A stretch of DNA of 64,000 nt. Source: Pseudopedobacter beijingensis. Its GTDB lineage: Bacteria > Bacteroidota > Bacteroidia > Sphingobacteriales > Sphingobacteriaceae. The translations under genes and the position numbers were made by a program. The notes under the pieces were generated by a model. It had not been told where the DNA came from, did not search any database, and worked only from the letters and a program-made list of their open reading frames with translations. Positions 19,131-28,718 of this stretch are shown in pieces; positions within the stretch are counted from its first letter, which is position 1; every line of letters starts with the position of its first letter. The DNA is taken from assembly GCF_042678145.1 (NCBI RefSeq), contig NZ_JBHUDG010000004.1:262002-326001 (forward strand). Direction: 5' to 3'.

Positions 19131-20444
19131 ATGAGAAAATTAATGTTTTTTGTTATACTTTGTATGTTAGGCCTTTCATTCTTAAATACTGCTTATTCAC
19201 AACAGCCAGACAGTAAGGCATCTGTGCAAATAAGAATAGAGCCCAATCACACTAACTCGTTATATAAAATGGGTGAAGTTGTTTCTTTTAAGGTAACAGT
19301 ACTATTCAAAGAAAGACCTGCTAAGAATGCTGAAATTTATTATGAAATCGGTCCAGAAAAAATGAAGCCTATGCTTTCAGGGAAGTCTTCCACAAAAGGA
19401 ACCATTATATTACAGGGTGGGACACTTGATCAACCTGGTTTTTTACGTTGTGTAGTAACTACCACTATGGATGGGGTTACCTATAGAAATCTTGCGACTG
19501 TAGGATTTGAGCCAAGTCAAATAAAAGCTGTCGCAAAAATGCCTGAAGATTTTCTCGATTTTTGGAACAGTAGCATCTTAGCTTCTGAAAAAATAGCAAT
19601 GGATCCGGTGTTTACACCATTACCTGAAAGGAATACAGATAAGGTGAATGTGTATCAGGTAAGTGTAAATAATTATATGCCTGGAAATAAAGTGTATGGC
19701 ATACTTTGCATACCCAAAAAAGAAGGAAAGTATCCCGCTATCATAAAATTTCCAGGGGCGGGAGTTTGGCCCTTGTATGGTGAGCCAAATCTCGCAGAAC
19801 AAGGTGTCATTACGCTGGATATAGGGATTCATGGTATACCGCTTACATTAGACCCAGCGCTTTATTCAGCGTTAAATGCAGGTGCACTTAATGGCTATTT
19901 TATGTATAATCTTGAGGATAAAAATAAATATTATCATAAGCGCGTTTTTCTTGGCTGCATTAGGGCTGTGGATTTGATTTTTCAACTTCCAGAGTTTGAC
20001 GGAAGTCGACTTGCTGTTTGCGGAGGGAGTCAGGGAGGTGCATTAGCCATTGCAACTGCAGCACTGGATAAAAGGGTTAATTGTGTTGCAGCACTTTATC
20101 CAGCTCTATGTGATCTCACTGGTTATTTACATCAGAGAGCAGGTGGCGCTCCTCAGATAGTTTATCCAGAATATATCAATGATCCCATACAACAGAAAAA
20201 AATTGAAACAGCGGGTTATTATGATACGGTGAACTTCGCTAGAATATTGAAAATTCCGGGATTTTATCTTTGGGGTTTTAATGATGAAGCTTGTGCTCCA
20301 ACTTCTACTTATGCTGCTTATAACGAAATTCAAAGTCCAAAAGAATTATTTCCTGATCCCCGATTGGGACATTGGTCAGCGCCTGATCAATGGGAAAAAG
20401 TAAATAACTGGATTTTTAGACAATTTAATAACAATACTCATTAG
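19131..20444 (+). CDS. CE7-like acetyl xylan esterase / alpha/beta hydrolase
   Basis: A 437-residue secreted esterase. A signal peptide (to about 23, NTAYSQ) is followed by an N-terminal Ig-like domain of about 100 residues and an alpha/beta-hydrolase of the acetyl xylan esterase (CE7) type. Catalytic residues are visible as the nucleophile elbow CGGSQGGALA, the acid in GFNDEACAP and the histidine in RLGHWSAPDQW. CE7 enzymes remove acetyl groups from oligosaccharides. The presence of two deacetylases in the operon suggests an acetylated glycan. Confidence 0.85.
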   Translation: MRKLMFFVILCMLGLSFLNTAYSQQPDSKASVQIRIEPNHTNSLYKMGEVVSFKVTVLFKERPAKNAEIYYEIGPEKMKPMLSGKSSTKGTIILQGGTLDQPGFLRCVVTTTMDGVTYRNLATVGFEPSQIKAVAKMPEDFLDFWNSSILASEKIAMDPVFTPLPERNTDKVNVYQVSVNNYMPGNKVYGILCIPKKEGKYPAIIKFPGAGVWPLYGEPNLAEQGVITLDIGIHGIPLTLDPALYSALNAGALNGYFMYNLEDKNKYYHKRVFLGCIRAVDLIFQLPEFDGSRLAVCGGSQGGALAIATAALDKRVNCVAALYPALCDLTGYLHQRAGGAPQIVYPEYINDPIQQKKIETAGYYDTVNFARILKIPGFYLWGFNDEACAPTSTYAAYNEIQSPKELFPDPRLGHWSAPDQWEKVNNWIFRQFNNNTH

Positions 20445-20593
20445 TTTTTCTTTAATGAAAGATATGTGTAATAAATTAACCATTCCTAAGTGGGAAATAA
20501 AATATAGTTATTCAAAGCTTATATAAGATGTTATTAACAAAAGAAGTGTCAACACTTGAATAAAACTACAACGCATAAAGTAATAAAATCAGA

Positions 20594-22117
20594 ATGAATG
20601 TTTGTATGAAAATGTGGATAAATATAATTGTAATTACATTGCTAACATTAGGATGTTCTTTTGCTCAGACAACAAAACAAGTAAAAGGTACATGGGTGAA
20701 TTTGCCGTATCAGGATGTCAGAAATAAGTATATGAATCCGAAACATGTGAATTATACAGACCCGCTCTTTTGGCATACTAAAATAAAGGAATATGCAGAA
20801 ATGGGGCTTTCATATATCGTTATCATGGCTGTTGCAAATGAAGAAAAGTCTTTTTATCCTTCACAGTTTATGGCCTTAGCTTATCCACAAGGACAGGAAA
20901 GTCCTGTAGAAGCAATAATGAATGCAGCAGATAAGTATGGAATGAATGTTTTTATGAGTTGTGGATGGGCGATTAATCAGGATGATGATATTCGTAGACC
21001 GGAGATTAAAGTAATTCAACAAAAGATTATGAGGGAGACGGCCGAACTTTTTAGTAAGCATAAATCTTTTTATGGATGGTATCTTCCTGTTGAGGATAGC
21101 TTGTCTCCTGTACTTCCAGATCAATCGGTAGAAGCTGTAAATACATTGACCGAAACAGCAAAAAGTCTGACTCCCAATGCGAAAATTATGATTTCTCCGT
21201 ATGGTATATGGAATGCAGATATAAGAAACAGGAAATTTGCAGATCAGATTAAGAAATTAAAAGTAGATATTATAGCTTATCAGGATGAAGTAGGTTGTGT
21301 GAGGGAACCGTTTCCGATAAAAAGAGTGAAAGAAAACTTCCAAATATTAGGTCAAATTCATAAAGAGACAAAAATAGAGTTTTGGGCTAATGTAGAGTCT
21401 TTTACGTGGGAAAAAGAAGATAATTCTCGTGAATCAGCACTCGTACCTGCAGCTTTTTCGAGATATCTATCACAGATAGTTGGAGCAAGTATGTCTGGAG
21501 CTAAAGAAATAGTGAGTTTTTCGATTTACGGGATTATGGATAAATCTACTTCGGAAATGCCAATAGGCCAGCCAATTGGTTCTGCAAAGTTTTATTCAGA
21601 TTATACAGATTGGCAAAATGGTATCGGGCGATGGCCTTTATTAGAGAAAACTTTTATGGGTAATGTAAATAACTTAGCCACAGGTAAATATGTGAAATTT
21701 AATACGCTTCCTTCTTCCAAAATAAATAAAGGTAAGCTTACAGATAATTCATATGGTTATGAGGATCCTTCTGATAGTAATTGGTTGTCTTTCGAAAATG
21801 GTATCATGAATTTTGAGGTTGATCTTAAGAAGATAATAAATATTAAATCAATAGCTGTACGTTTTTTACATTATCGAAAAGAAAACGTACTACTACCAAA
21901 TATCGTAGATTTTTATGTTTCTTCTGATGGGAGAAAGTTTAAAAAAGCAAAGACAATAGCTATGGAGGCAAGCCCTAATGATCGTCATGATAGTTGGATA
22001 GATATTGCAATGGTTGGCGATTTAAACGAGACTGCTCGCTTTATAAAAATAATAGCAGAAGGAGATAAAGACGGACAGATATTATCAGACGAAGTATTAG
22101 TTAATCCTGTATTTTAA
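20594..22117 (+). CDS. DUF4434-like protein with C-terminal discoidin-like domain
   Basis: A 507-residue secreted protein: signal peptide (ending CSFAQ), a DUF4434-like TIM barrel (SFYGWYLPVEDSLSP, DIIAYQDEVGC, IEFWANVESFTWE) and, from about residue 370, a beta-sandwich resembling F5/8 type C domains (IKSIAVRFLHYRKENVLLPN, VDFYVSSDGRKF, ARFIKIIAEGD). The barrel is the likely catalytic part and the C-terminus a carbohydrate-binding module. A 149-bp gap before it may hold an internal promoter; ATG 20594 or the ATG 12 bp further in are both possible starts. Confidence 0.75.
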   Translation: MNVCMKMWINIIVITLLTLGCSFAQTTKQVKGTWVNLPYQDVRNKYMNPKHVNYTDPLFWHTKIKEYAEMGLSYIVIMAVANEEKSFYPSQFMALAYPQGQESPVEAIMNAADKYGMNVFMSCGWAINQDDDIRRPEIKVIQQKIMRETAELFSKHKSFYGWYLPVEDSLSPVLPDQSVEAVNTLTETAKSLTPNAKIMISPYGIWNADIRNRKFADQIKKLKVDIIAYQDEVGCVREPFPIKRVKENFQILGQIHKETKIEFWANVESFTWEKEDNSRESALVPAAFSRYLSQIVGASMSGAKEIVSFSIYGIMDKSTSEMPIGQPIGSAKFYSDYTDWQNGIGRWPLLEKTFMGNVNNLATGKYVKFNTLPSSKINKGKLTDNSYGYEDPSDSNWLSFENGIMNFEVDLKKIINIKSIAVRFLHYRKENVLLPNIVDFYVSSDGRKFKKAKTIAMEASPNDRHDSWIDIAMVGDLNETARFIKIIAEGDKDGQILSDEVLVNPVF

Positions 22118-22127
22118 AACTGAACGA

Positions 22128-23228
22128 ATGAGAAAATTATCTTTTGTTATTTTATTTAGTCTGTTATCGCAGATACTATATGGGCAATCTAATGACTTGG
22201 TGCACATTAAAGCAGTTGCCCCGGAAATAAAGTATTTTGGAAGAACATTAGTCAATAATATTGGGGATGTTACTTTTGACTGGGCAGGTACTTATTTTGG
22301 CTTTGATTTTATTGGAGAATCATGTTCTATGAAAGTTACTGAAACTGGAGTTAGCTTTTATAATGTTTTCTTAGGCGATACATTGGCTCATGTTATTAGA
22401 GTTTCACGTAAAGATACCAATGTTGTTATAGCATCGGGATTGAATCCAAATAATAAACACCGATTAAAAGTTCAAAAAAGATCAGAAGGAGAGTTTGGAA
22501 AAACTACTATACATCATTTTATTCTACCAAAGAAAGGCCGTATATATTCCGGAAATTATTTTAATAACAACAGATTTATTGAATTTATAGGAGATTCCTA
22601 TACGGCAGGTTATGGAACTGATGGAAACCATCGCGATGACCCTTTTTTTATAGAAACAGAAAATGCGAATAAAACTTACGCATGTATTATTGCCCGTTAT
22701 TTTAATTCTGATTATGCACTTATAGCACATTCCGGTAGAGGAGCTGTTAGAAACTACGGAGACCCACTAACACAATCAAAATATACGATGAAGGATGCAA
22801 TGATGAACACTTTAAATAGTGATACCATACATAAATATAATTTTAATCAGTATAAACCAAGCCTTGTTGTAGTTAATTTGGGTACAAATGACTTTTCAAC
22901 CAAGCCTTATCCGTCAGAAGTAGAATTTCATTCGGCATACAAAAAAATTCTTGCTAATATTCGGAATAATTACGGAGAAGTCCCTGTTTTATGTGTTGTG
23001 CCACGCTTGAGCGAAGATTTAGAAAAATATATAAAAACTTTCGCAGCAGAATTAGATGACCTAAATTTACATATAACTGCGTCTTTAAAAGGTGTGTTTA
23101 ACGATGATTCTGATATGGGGGCTGCTTGGCATCCCGGATACTCCGGTCAGAAAAAAATGGCAATGTTTATTATACCGTATATATCAACTATTCTTGGTTG
23201 GGAGCTTCAGGACAGGCCTGTTCAATAA
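22128..23228 (+). CDS. CE2-like SGNH/GDSL carbohydrate esterase
   Basis: A 366-residue secreted esterase with an N-terminal jelly roll (residues about 35-145) and a C-terminal SGNH hydrolase, the CE2 arrangement. SGNH blocks seen: IGDSYTAGYG (Ser nucleophile), HSGRG, NLGTND and the C-terminal AAWHPGYSGQKKMA with the catalytic His. CE2 enzymes transfer or remove acetyl groups, often from O6 of xylo-, gluco- or manno-configured sugars. It starts 10 bp after the DUF4434 gene. Confidence 0.85.
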   Translation: MRKLSFVILFSLLSQILYGQSNDLVHIKAVAPEIKYFGRTLVNNIGDVTFDWAGTYFGFDFIGESCSMKVTETGVSFYNVFLGDTLAHVIRVSRKDTNVVIASGLNPNNKHRLKVQKRSEGEFGKTTIHHFILPKKGRIYSGNYFNNNRFIEFIGDSYTAGYGTDGNHRDDPFFIETENANKTYACIIARYFNSDYALIAHSGRGAVRNYGDPLTQSKYTMKDAMMNTLNSDTIHKYNFNQYKPSLVVVNLGTNDFSTKPYPSEVEFHSAYKKILANIRNNYGEVPVLCVVPRLSEDLEKYIKTFAAELDDLNLHITASLKGVFNDDSDMGAAWHPGYSGQKKMAMFIIPYISTILGWELQDRPVQ

Positions 23229-23280
23229 CTATTTAATTCTATAGTATTAAATTAATTTAACAAAAAACAAATTTTAAAAT

Positions 23281-24525
23281 ATGGCATTTACTTCAGGTCA
23301 AAATATGGAAGTATCTAATACTGCAACAGGTAATTCTAATTATACGCCTGCTTTAATTTCATTAGCAGTATTATATTTCATGATGGGTTTTATTACCTGC
23401 TTGAATGATACTTTAGTTCCTTTTTTTAAAGAAGGTTTCACTCTTAGTTATTCGGAATCTTCTCTCGTACAGTTCTATTTTTTTCTAACTTATGCAATTG
23501 TCTCCATTCCAGCAGGAAAATTAGTAGAACATATAGGTTATAAAAATGGAATGGTCACGGGATTTGTAATAGCTGCTTTTGGCGCTTTACTTTTCTTTCC
23601 AGCTTCTGTATTTCATCAATATTCGGTTTTCTTAGTAGCACTATTTATTCTGGCTATTGGAATAGTGTTACTCCAGGTTGCAGCGAATCCTTATATTACG
23701 GTATTAGGCAAACCAGAAACAGCTTCTTCTAGGTTGACATTAATTCAGGGAGTAGGCTCTATAGGGACTACCGTAGCTCCTCTTTTCGGAGCTCATTTTA
23801 TCTTGTCTAGACTAACGGAGTCAAGTTCTTCCAGTGATGCCGTAAGTTATCCTTATTTGGGGATTGGGATATCTTTGGTTTTTATAGCTGTAATCCTTTC
23901 CCGCTTATCTTTACCTAATATACAAACCGTAGTAGACAAAAGGATACAAGATAAAGAAGCAAGACAGAGTATATTTAGATTCAGAAATTTGAATCTTGGG
24001 ATAATAGCACTTTTTATGTATGTAGGTGCTGAAGTAGCAATAGGTACTTTTCTTACAAACTATATAGCGGATACTTTAGACATCAGTGAACATATAGCTA
24101 ACAATTATGTGGCATTTTATTGGGGAGGTATGTTGGTAGGGCGTTTAGCAGGGTCTGTTGTTCTGAGATCTGTAAGGCCATCCGTTGTATTGGCTTCATC
24201 GGCCATATTAGCCGCAACACTTATTTTAATTTCTATTAATACTAGTGGGACTCTGGCTGTATGGACAATGATTTTAGTCGGATTATGTAATTCAATTATG
24301 TTTGCTGTTATTTTTTCTCTATCAGTAAATGGTTTGGGAAGTTATACTACTAAAGCATCTGGACTACTATCCACAGCTATAGCAGGAGGGGCGGTAGTGT
24401 CTTATGCACAAGGACTTGTTAAAGATTCGAATACTTGGCAAGTTGCATTTATTATACCTATAATCTGTTATTTATATGTGATTTTTTATGGACTTAATGG
24501 GTATAAATCCAGATTCAATCATTGA
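23281..24525 (+). CDS. MFS sugar transporter, FHS (fucose permease-like) family
   Basis: A 414-residue inner-membrane protein with about 12 hydrophobic helices. The first helix LAVLYFMMGFITCLNDTLVP, the QFYFFLTYAIVSIPAGKLVE and LLQVAANPYITVLG segments are typical of the fucose/glucose/galactose permease branch of MFS transporters. It probably moves the final mono- or disaccharide from periplasm to cytoplasm, where the AGE epimerase would act. Last gene of the PUL. Confidence 0.88.
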   Translation: MAFTSGQNMEVSNTATGNSNYTPALISLAVLYFMMGFITCLNDTLVPFFKEGFTLSYSESSLVQFYFFLTYAIVSIPAGKLVEHIGYKNGMVTGFVIAAFGALLFFPASVFHQYSVFLVALFILAIGIVLLQVAANPYITVLGKPETASSRLTLIQGVGSIGTTVAPLFGAHFILSRLTESSSSSDAVSYPYLGIGISLVFIAVILSRLSLPNIQTVVDKRIQDKEARQSIFRFRNLNLGIIALFMYVGAEVAIGTFLTNYIADTLDISEHIANNYVAFYWGGMLVGRLAGSVVLRSVRPSVVLASSAILAATLILISINTSGTLAVWTMILVGLCNSIMFAVIFSLSVNGLGSYTTKASGLLSTAIAGGAVVSYAQGLVKDSNTWQVAFIIPIICYLYVIFYGLNGYKSRFNH

Positions 24526-24627
24526 AGGAACTATGAGTAAATTTATTAAACTATCTTTATTCGATTGCTTAAAATAATTCTGAAGAATGAATTAGATAGA
24601 TACTTGATAGTCTCTTTGAAGAATACA

Positions 24628-24669
24628 ATATGTAACAAATCTGAATATTTATTCACATTTGTTACATAT
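24628..24669. terminator. Inverted repeat between convergent MFS and dgt genes
   Basis: ATATGTAACAAAT (24628-24640) and ATTTGTTACATAT (24657-24669) are perfect 13-bp inverted repeats. The right arm touches the dgt stop codon. The stem is AT-rich without a clear T-run, so it may terminate weakly or bind a protein rather than act as a classical terminator. Confidence 0.45.
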
Positions 24670-26015
24670 TACCTTATCGCAGGAAAAGACAATCCCTTTA
24701 TCTTTCCATACAATTCCACAGCATACAAATCCGTCATTCCTGATACAAAGTCCAAAACCGACTGTATTTTAGAATAAGTATCATCCTTGTCCGTTAAAAA
24801 TTGCTTTGGAATCAGTTTTACTAATTTTTTATAGTAATGTGTATCGTTATGGATAAAAGCCGGAACAAATTCTTCCAATAATCCGGCCATCACTTTGTAT
24901 CCGGCTACTTCTTTTTCAATTACCGAAGAGTAGTTATATATTTTTTCTATAGATATATTTTCAATTGCTTTCCATGCCTCAATTAAGGGAGAAGGCAAAG
25001 ATTCTGTCAGGCTTTGATTAAATTCACCTTTTAATATCAACTCTTGATTATCAAAGAAAATCTGTGTGCAATTGTTAATTAACGTGTTGATGGCTTTAGC
25101 CCTTAACAAGCCCACTCTGGCATCATTATCATCATAATCGGTTTCTAGCCGGGCTTCTGTAGAATTGCTGTTAGCTAGAGGCAGCAGGTAAGACTTAACT
25201 TCATCATAGGATAATATTTTTAAACGATGAGCATCTTCCAGGTCTATAATGCTGTAACAAATATCATCAGCCGCTTCCAGTAAATAAACTAAAGGGTGTC
25301 TGTGATAAATGATAGGATCATCCTCTACTTTTAAAAGTTGTAATTCATTAGCAATCCTTTGAAAGCTTTCCTGTTCGGATTGGAAGAAGCCATATTTTTT
25401 TCTATTGATAAAAGACTTGTTCTTTCCGGCAATAGATGCACAGGGGTATTTTGCAATGGTGGCTAAGGTAGAGTAAGTCAATGCATAAGAATCGTTTCCT
25501 TTTCCATTGAATGGATGGGTTAAAATTCTGATGGCATTGGCATTTCCCTCAAAATGGATTAAATCTTTCCATTGAGCAGGATTAACCTTGTCCTGATATT
25601 TTTTTCCGTCACCATCTGTGAAATACCTTGAAATAGCAGCTTCACCAGAATGGCCAAAAGCGGGATTTCCTAAATCATGGGCTAAGGCTGCGGCGGCAAC
25701 AATGTTTCCCACTTCGCTGATTAACGGAACCTCTTTTAAAAGCTCCGGGCGTTCGTCTTGTACCTTGTTATGGAAAATGGTTCCTAAAGAACGACCTACA
25801 CTGGCAACTTCCAGACTATGGGTGAGTCGGTTATGGACGAATATACTTCCCGGTAAAGGGAAAACCTGAGTTTTATTTTGCAGCCTTCTGAACGGAGAGG
25901 AAAAAATAATTCTGTCATAATCTTTTTGAAAATCAGACCTCGCTCTGTCCGCATATAAAGGTCTGTCTTCCTGTCCAAATCTTCTGTTAGATATTAAATG
26001 TTTCCAATCCATCAT
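24669..26015 (-). CDS. dgt: Deoxyguanosinetriphosphate triphosphohydrolase (dNTPase)
   Basis: A 448-residue HD-domain dNTP triphosphohydrolase that splits dNTPs to deoxynucleoside and tripolyphosphate. It has RIIFSSPFRRLQNKTQV, the first metal histidine in HNRLTHSLEVA, the HD pair in AALAHDLGNPAFGHSGE and the later aspartate in LLEAADDICYSIIDLEDA. Start chosen at ATG 26015 (MMDWKHL); the next ATG, 3 bp in, is equally possible. Likely controls dNTP pools; related enzymes also act in phage defence. Confidence 0.92.
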   Translation of the reverse strand: MMDWKHLISNRRFGQEDRPLYADRARSDFQKDYDRIIFSSPFRRLQNKTQVFPLPGSIFVHNRLTHSLEVASVGRSLGTIFHNKVQDERPELLKEVPLISEVGNIVAAAALAHDLGNPAFGHSGEAAISRYFTDGDGKKYQDKVNPAQWKDLIHFEGNANAIRILTHPFNGKGNDSYALTYSTLATIAKYPCASIAGKNKSFINRKKYGFFQSEQESFQRIANELQLLKVEDDPIIYHRHPLVYLLEAADDICYSIIDLEDAHRLKILSYDEVKSYLLPLANSNSTEARLETDYDDNDARVGLLRAKAINTLINNCTQIFFDNQELILKGEFNQSLTESLPSPLIEAWKAIENISIEKIYNYSSVIEKEVAGYKVMAGLLEEFVPAFIHNDTHYYKKLVKLIPKQFLTDKDDTYSKIQSVLDFVSGMTDLYAVELYGKIKGLSFPAIR

Positions 26016-26158
26016 AGCGTCCAAAAATAAGTAATTAGTAACAAGTATCAAGCACAAAGTATTCCGTCTTTATTTCTGCTCCTTTTTCAACAATTACACT
26101 GTATAATTCCAATTTTCAGTCTAAACCTTTAACTTTCCACTTTTAATTTTTTAGAGAT

Positions 26159-26626
26159 ATGATACAAGATCCAAATCCATTGAAAAGTGTGGCAGAATTT
26201 CATTCGACCTTTAAACACCCGATAGAGCAAGCGCCTGTAATTCCTACCAAAGAGCGATGTGAATTAAGATTGTCACTATTGAAAGAAGAGCTTAAGGAAC
26301 TTCAGGAAGCAATAGAAAATAATGATTTGGTAGAGGTGGCCGATGCTTTTTGTGATTTGCAATATGTACTGTCGGGTGCTATTCTTGAGTTTGGCCTAGC
26401 TGCAAAATTTAAAGGGTTATTTGATGAAGTACATAGAAGTAATATGAGCAAAGCCTGCAAAACAATTGAAGAAGCAGAAGCCACTATTGCTCATTATAAA
26501 CAAAAAGATGGAACAGAGGCGTATTATAAAGAATTGGACGGACTTTATTTGGTATACAGAACATCAGATCATAAAACCTTAAAGTCTATAGCTTATTCTC
26601 CTGCAAATATACCTGGGTTTTTATAG
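26159..26626 (+). CDS. MazG/PRA-PH-like nucleoside triphosphate pyrophosphohydrolase
   Basis: A 155-residue all-alpha NTP pyrophosphohydrolase. The metal-binding pattern ExxE-n-ExxD is visible in KEELKELQEAIENND and EVADAFCDLQYVL. Such enzymes convert (d)NTPs or related nucleotides to monophosphates and pyrophosphate. It is divergent from dgt, so two nucleotide-pool enzymes lie back to back. Confidence 0.8.
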   Translation: MIQDPNPLKSVAEFHSTFKHPIEQAPVIPTKERCELRLSLLKEELKELQEAIENNDLVEVADAFCDLQYVLSGAILEFGLAAKFKGLFDEVHRSNMSKACKTIEEAEATIAHYKQKDGTEAYYKELDGLYLVYRTSDHKTLKSIAYSPANIPGFL

Positions 26627-26652
26627 ATAGTAAGCGTTACTTACTCTTTTAG

Positions 26653-26701
26653 AAACTTCTTCGGGTCAAGCCCATGATATTAATGAACATGATCCGAAGA
26701 A
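26653..26701. repeat. Long imperfect hairpin after the MazG-like gene
   Basis: ACTTCTTCGGGTCA and TGATCCGAAGAAGT form 14-bp arms with one mismatch around a 21-bp loop. It sits between convergent genes and may act as a terminator, though the T-run is short. Confidence 0.5.
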
Positions 26702-26804
26702 GTCTTATTAAATGTTATAAATAGACACTGTTTAGGTGTTTTTAAAGCTTTTTCTGATACGTCAGTGAAGTTAACGCCAGCGATTTTTAGTTATAGTGAT
26801 TTAT

Positions 26805-27959
26805 TTAGCGATTGGTCCTGAAGTTATGATAGAATTTGATGACATCATCAGCGAATAAATCGGGAGCCTCCATTGCTGTAAAATGTCCACCTTCGGGTAT
26901 ATCTGTCCAATGTATTACATTTAAATTAGTTTCTACCCACTTTTTAGGCGGTAGTAACACATCCTTTGAAAATAAGGCCATACCGCTGGGTACAGTAATC
27001 TTTCCTATTTTAGGCAACGAGTGCGTATTTTCATAATAAAGGTGGTTTGAAGTGCCAATGGAATTGCTTAGCCAATAAATCATTATATTATTCAGTAGCT
27101 CGTCTTTATTGAATCGGTTTTCAAGATTTCCGTTACAGTCGCTCCACGAATAAAACTTTTCCAGAATCCATGCAGATAGACCAACTGGAGAATCAGATAG
27201 GCCATAGGATAGTGTTTGCGGTTTAGTAGATTGGATAGACATGTACCCGCCTTCCTGCGAAATCCATTGCAGAGCCGTTTGTTTGTATTGTTTCTCTTCG
27301 GTTGAAAGATTTTGGTGATTGTCTGCAAAAACAATATCTCTTATAATTCCAGCATCTGTAAGATGAATACCAATAAGATGTTCGGGGTATTTATAAGCTA
27401 AATACCTTGTTACTCCAGAACCTACATCTCCACCCAAAGCACCAAACTTTTCATAACCTAATGCTTCAGTCATTAATTTTTTCCATAAATCGGCAATATC
27501 TGCGTTATTTATGCCTTTTGAATGGGATAGGGTTGAAAAACCAAAACCTGGTACTGAAGGAATAATAACATCGAAAGAGTCATTTGAATTTCTACCAAAA
27601 CGGGTGGGGTCTGTGAGTATCGGAATTATTTTTTGGTAGCGGATAAAACTGTCGGGCCAACCATGAGTAAGAATAATAGGTGTCGGGTTTTCTCCTTTTC
27701 CTTTTATATGGAAAAAGTGAATATCTACATCATCGATAGTGCATTTGAACTGCGGATAACTATTCAGCTGTTTTTCCTGTTTCTTCCAATCATATTCTTC
27801 TATCCAATAGCTGACAAAGTCTTTCAGATAGGCTTGATTTGTACCATATTCCCACTTTAAACTTTCTTTGCCACTTGTCCATCTGGTGTTTTTAAGTCTT
27901 ACAGATAAATCATGTATAGGTTCGTTAGAAATGTCTATGTTGAAGTTTTGAACTATCAT
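26805..27959 (-). CDS. Epoxide hydrolase, alpha/beta-hydrolase fold
   Basis: A 384-residue member of the microsomal-type epoxide hydrolase family. An N-terminal EHN domain (residues about 1-110, LSVRLKNTRW) precedes the hydrolase core. HGWPDS supplies the oxyanion hole, the nucleophile Asp is in LGGDVGSGV and the catalytic His in EGGHFTAMEAPD. It probably hydrolyses or detoxifies an epoxide or related small molecule; the substrate is unknown. It starts 18 bp after the NYN gene and is likely co-transcribed with it. Confidence 0.88.
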   Translation of the reverse strand: MIVQNFNIDISNEPIHDLSVRLKNTRWTSGKESLKWEYGTNQAYLKDFVSYWIEEYDWKKQEKQLNSYPQFKCTIDDVDIHFFHIKGKGENPTPIILTHGWPDSFIRYQKIIPILTDPTRFGRNSNDSFDVIIPSVPGFGFSTLSHSKGINNADIADLWKKLMTEALGYEKFGALGGDVGSGVTRYLAYKYPEHLIGIHLTDAGIIRDIVFADNHQNLSTEEKQYKQTALQWISQEGGYMSIQSTKPQTLSYGLSDSPVGLSAWILEKFYSWSDCNGNLENRFNKDELLNNIMIYWLSNSIGTSNHLYYENTHSLPKIGKITVPSGMALFSKDVLLPPKKWVETNLNVIHWTDIPEGGHFTAMEAPDLFADDVIKFYHNFRTNR

Positions 27960-27977
27960 TGAGTCTGAAATAAGTGG

Positions 27978-28718
27978 TTATTTTTGTTTCAGATATATAT
28001 GTCTGATGTTATTTACACCTGTATCTATTTCATCTATCTCAAATTTATCAATATCTTTTATTAATGGTAGCAATTTAGAAAAACCATAGTTCCTGGGGTC
28101 AAAATCAGGTTTCTTTTTAAGTATGTAATTACCCAAGCTACCCAGAAATGTCCAACCATTATCGTCAGCTAAATCATTCACACTTTCTGTTATTATTCTA
28201 ATTGTTTCAGTATCCACTTTACTGATAGGGTCTTCTTTTTTCGATTTCTCAATTGATTTTGTGGCAACCACTGTATCAACAGTTCCCGTTTTTAGAATTT
28301 CTAAGTATATGAATTTGTCACATGCAGAAATAAAAGGTTTTGGAGTTTTCTTTTCGCCAAAACCAATAACTGTCATTCCGGCCTCTCTAAGTCTTGTTGC
28401 CAACCTCGTGAAATCACTATCGCTTGAAACAATACAAAAACCATTTACTTTTTCTGAGTATAAAATATCCATAGCGTCAATGATTAAAGCACTGTCGCTG
28501 GAGTTTTTTCCTGTGGTATAGCTGTATTGCTGTATTGGAGTAATCGCATTTTCTAACAGAACATTTTTCCAACCTGAAACAGTTGGTTTAGTCCAGTCAG
28601 CATAAATTCGCTTAATTGTAGGAGTTCCGTTTTTTGCAATTTCCTCCAGCATCTCTTTCACATTTGAATAAGGAACATTGTCTGCATCAATTAATACTGC
28701 AAGTTTATCTTCTGTCAT
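27978..28718 (-). CDS. NYN-domain protein with C-terminal OST-HTH/LOTUS domain
   Basis: A 246-residue protein combining an NYN (PIN-like, LabA/DUF88) nuclease domain and an OST-HTH/LOTUS module. The NYN acidic residues are in LIDADNVPYSN, SSDSALIIDAMD and VSSDSDFTRLATRLREAG. The C-terminal 80 residues (DNGWTFLGSLGNYILKKKPD, DPRNYGFSKLLPLIKDI) match LOTUS, which binds RNA, including G-quadruplexes, in eukaryotes. A cytoplasmic RNase role is likely but untested here. Confidence 0.87.
   Translation of the reverse strand: MTEDKLAVLIDADNVPYSNVKEMLEEIAKNGTPTIKRIYADWTKPTVSGWKNVLLENAITPIQQYSYTTGKNSSDSALIIDAMDILYSEKVNGFCIVSSDSDFTRLATRLREAGMTVIGFGEKKTPKPFISACDKFIYLEILKTGTVDTVVATKSIEKSKKEDPISKVDTETIRIITESVNDLADDNGWTFLGSLGNYILKKKPDFDPRNYGFSKLLPLIKDIDKFEIDEIDTGVNNIRHIYLKQK

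Noticed and set aside
10934..24525. Sialic acid utilisation locus
   Set aside because: The epimerase, esterases and MFS transporter would fit, but there is no sialidase and no N-acetylneuraminate lyase in the operon.
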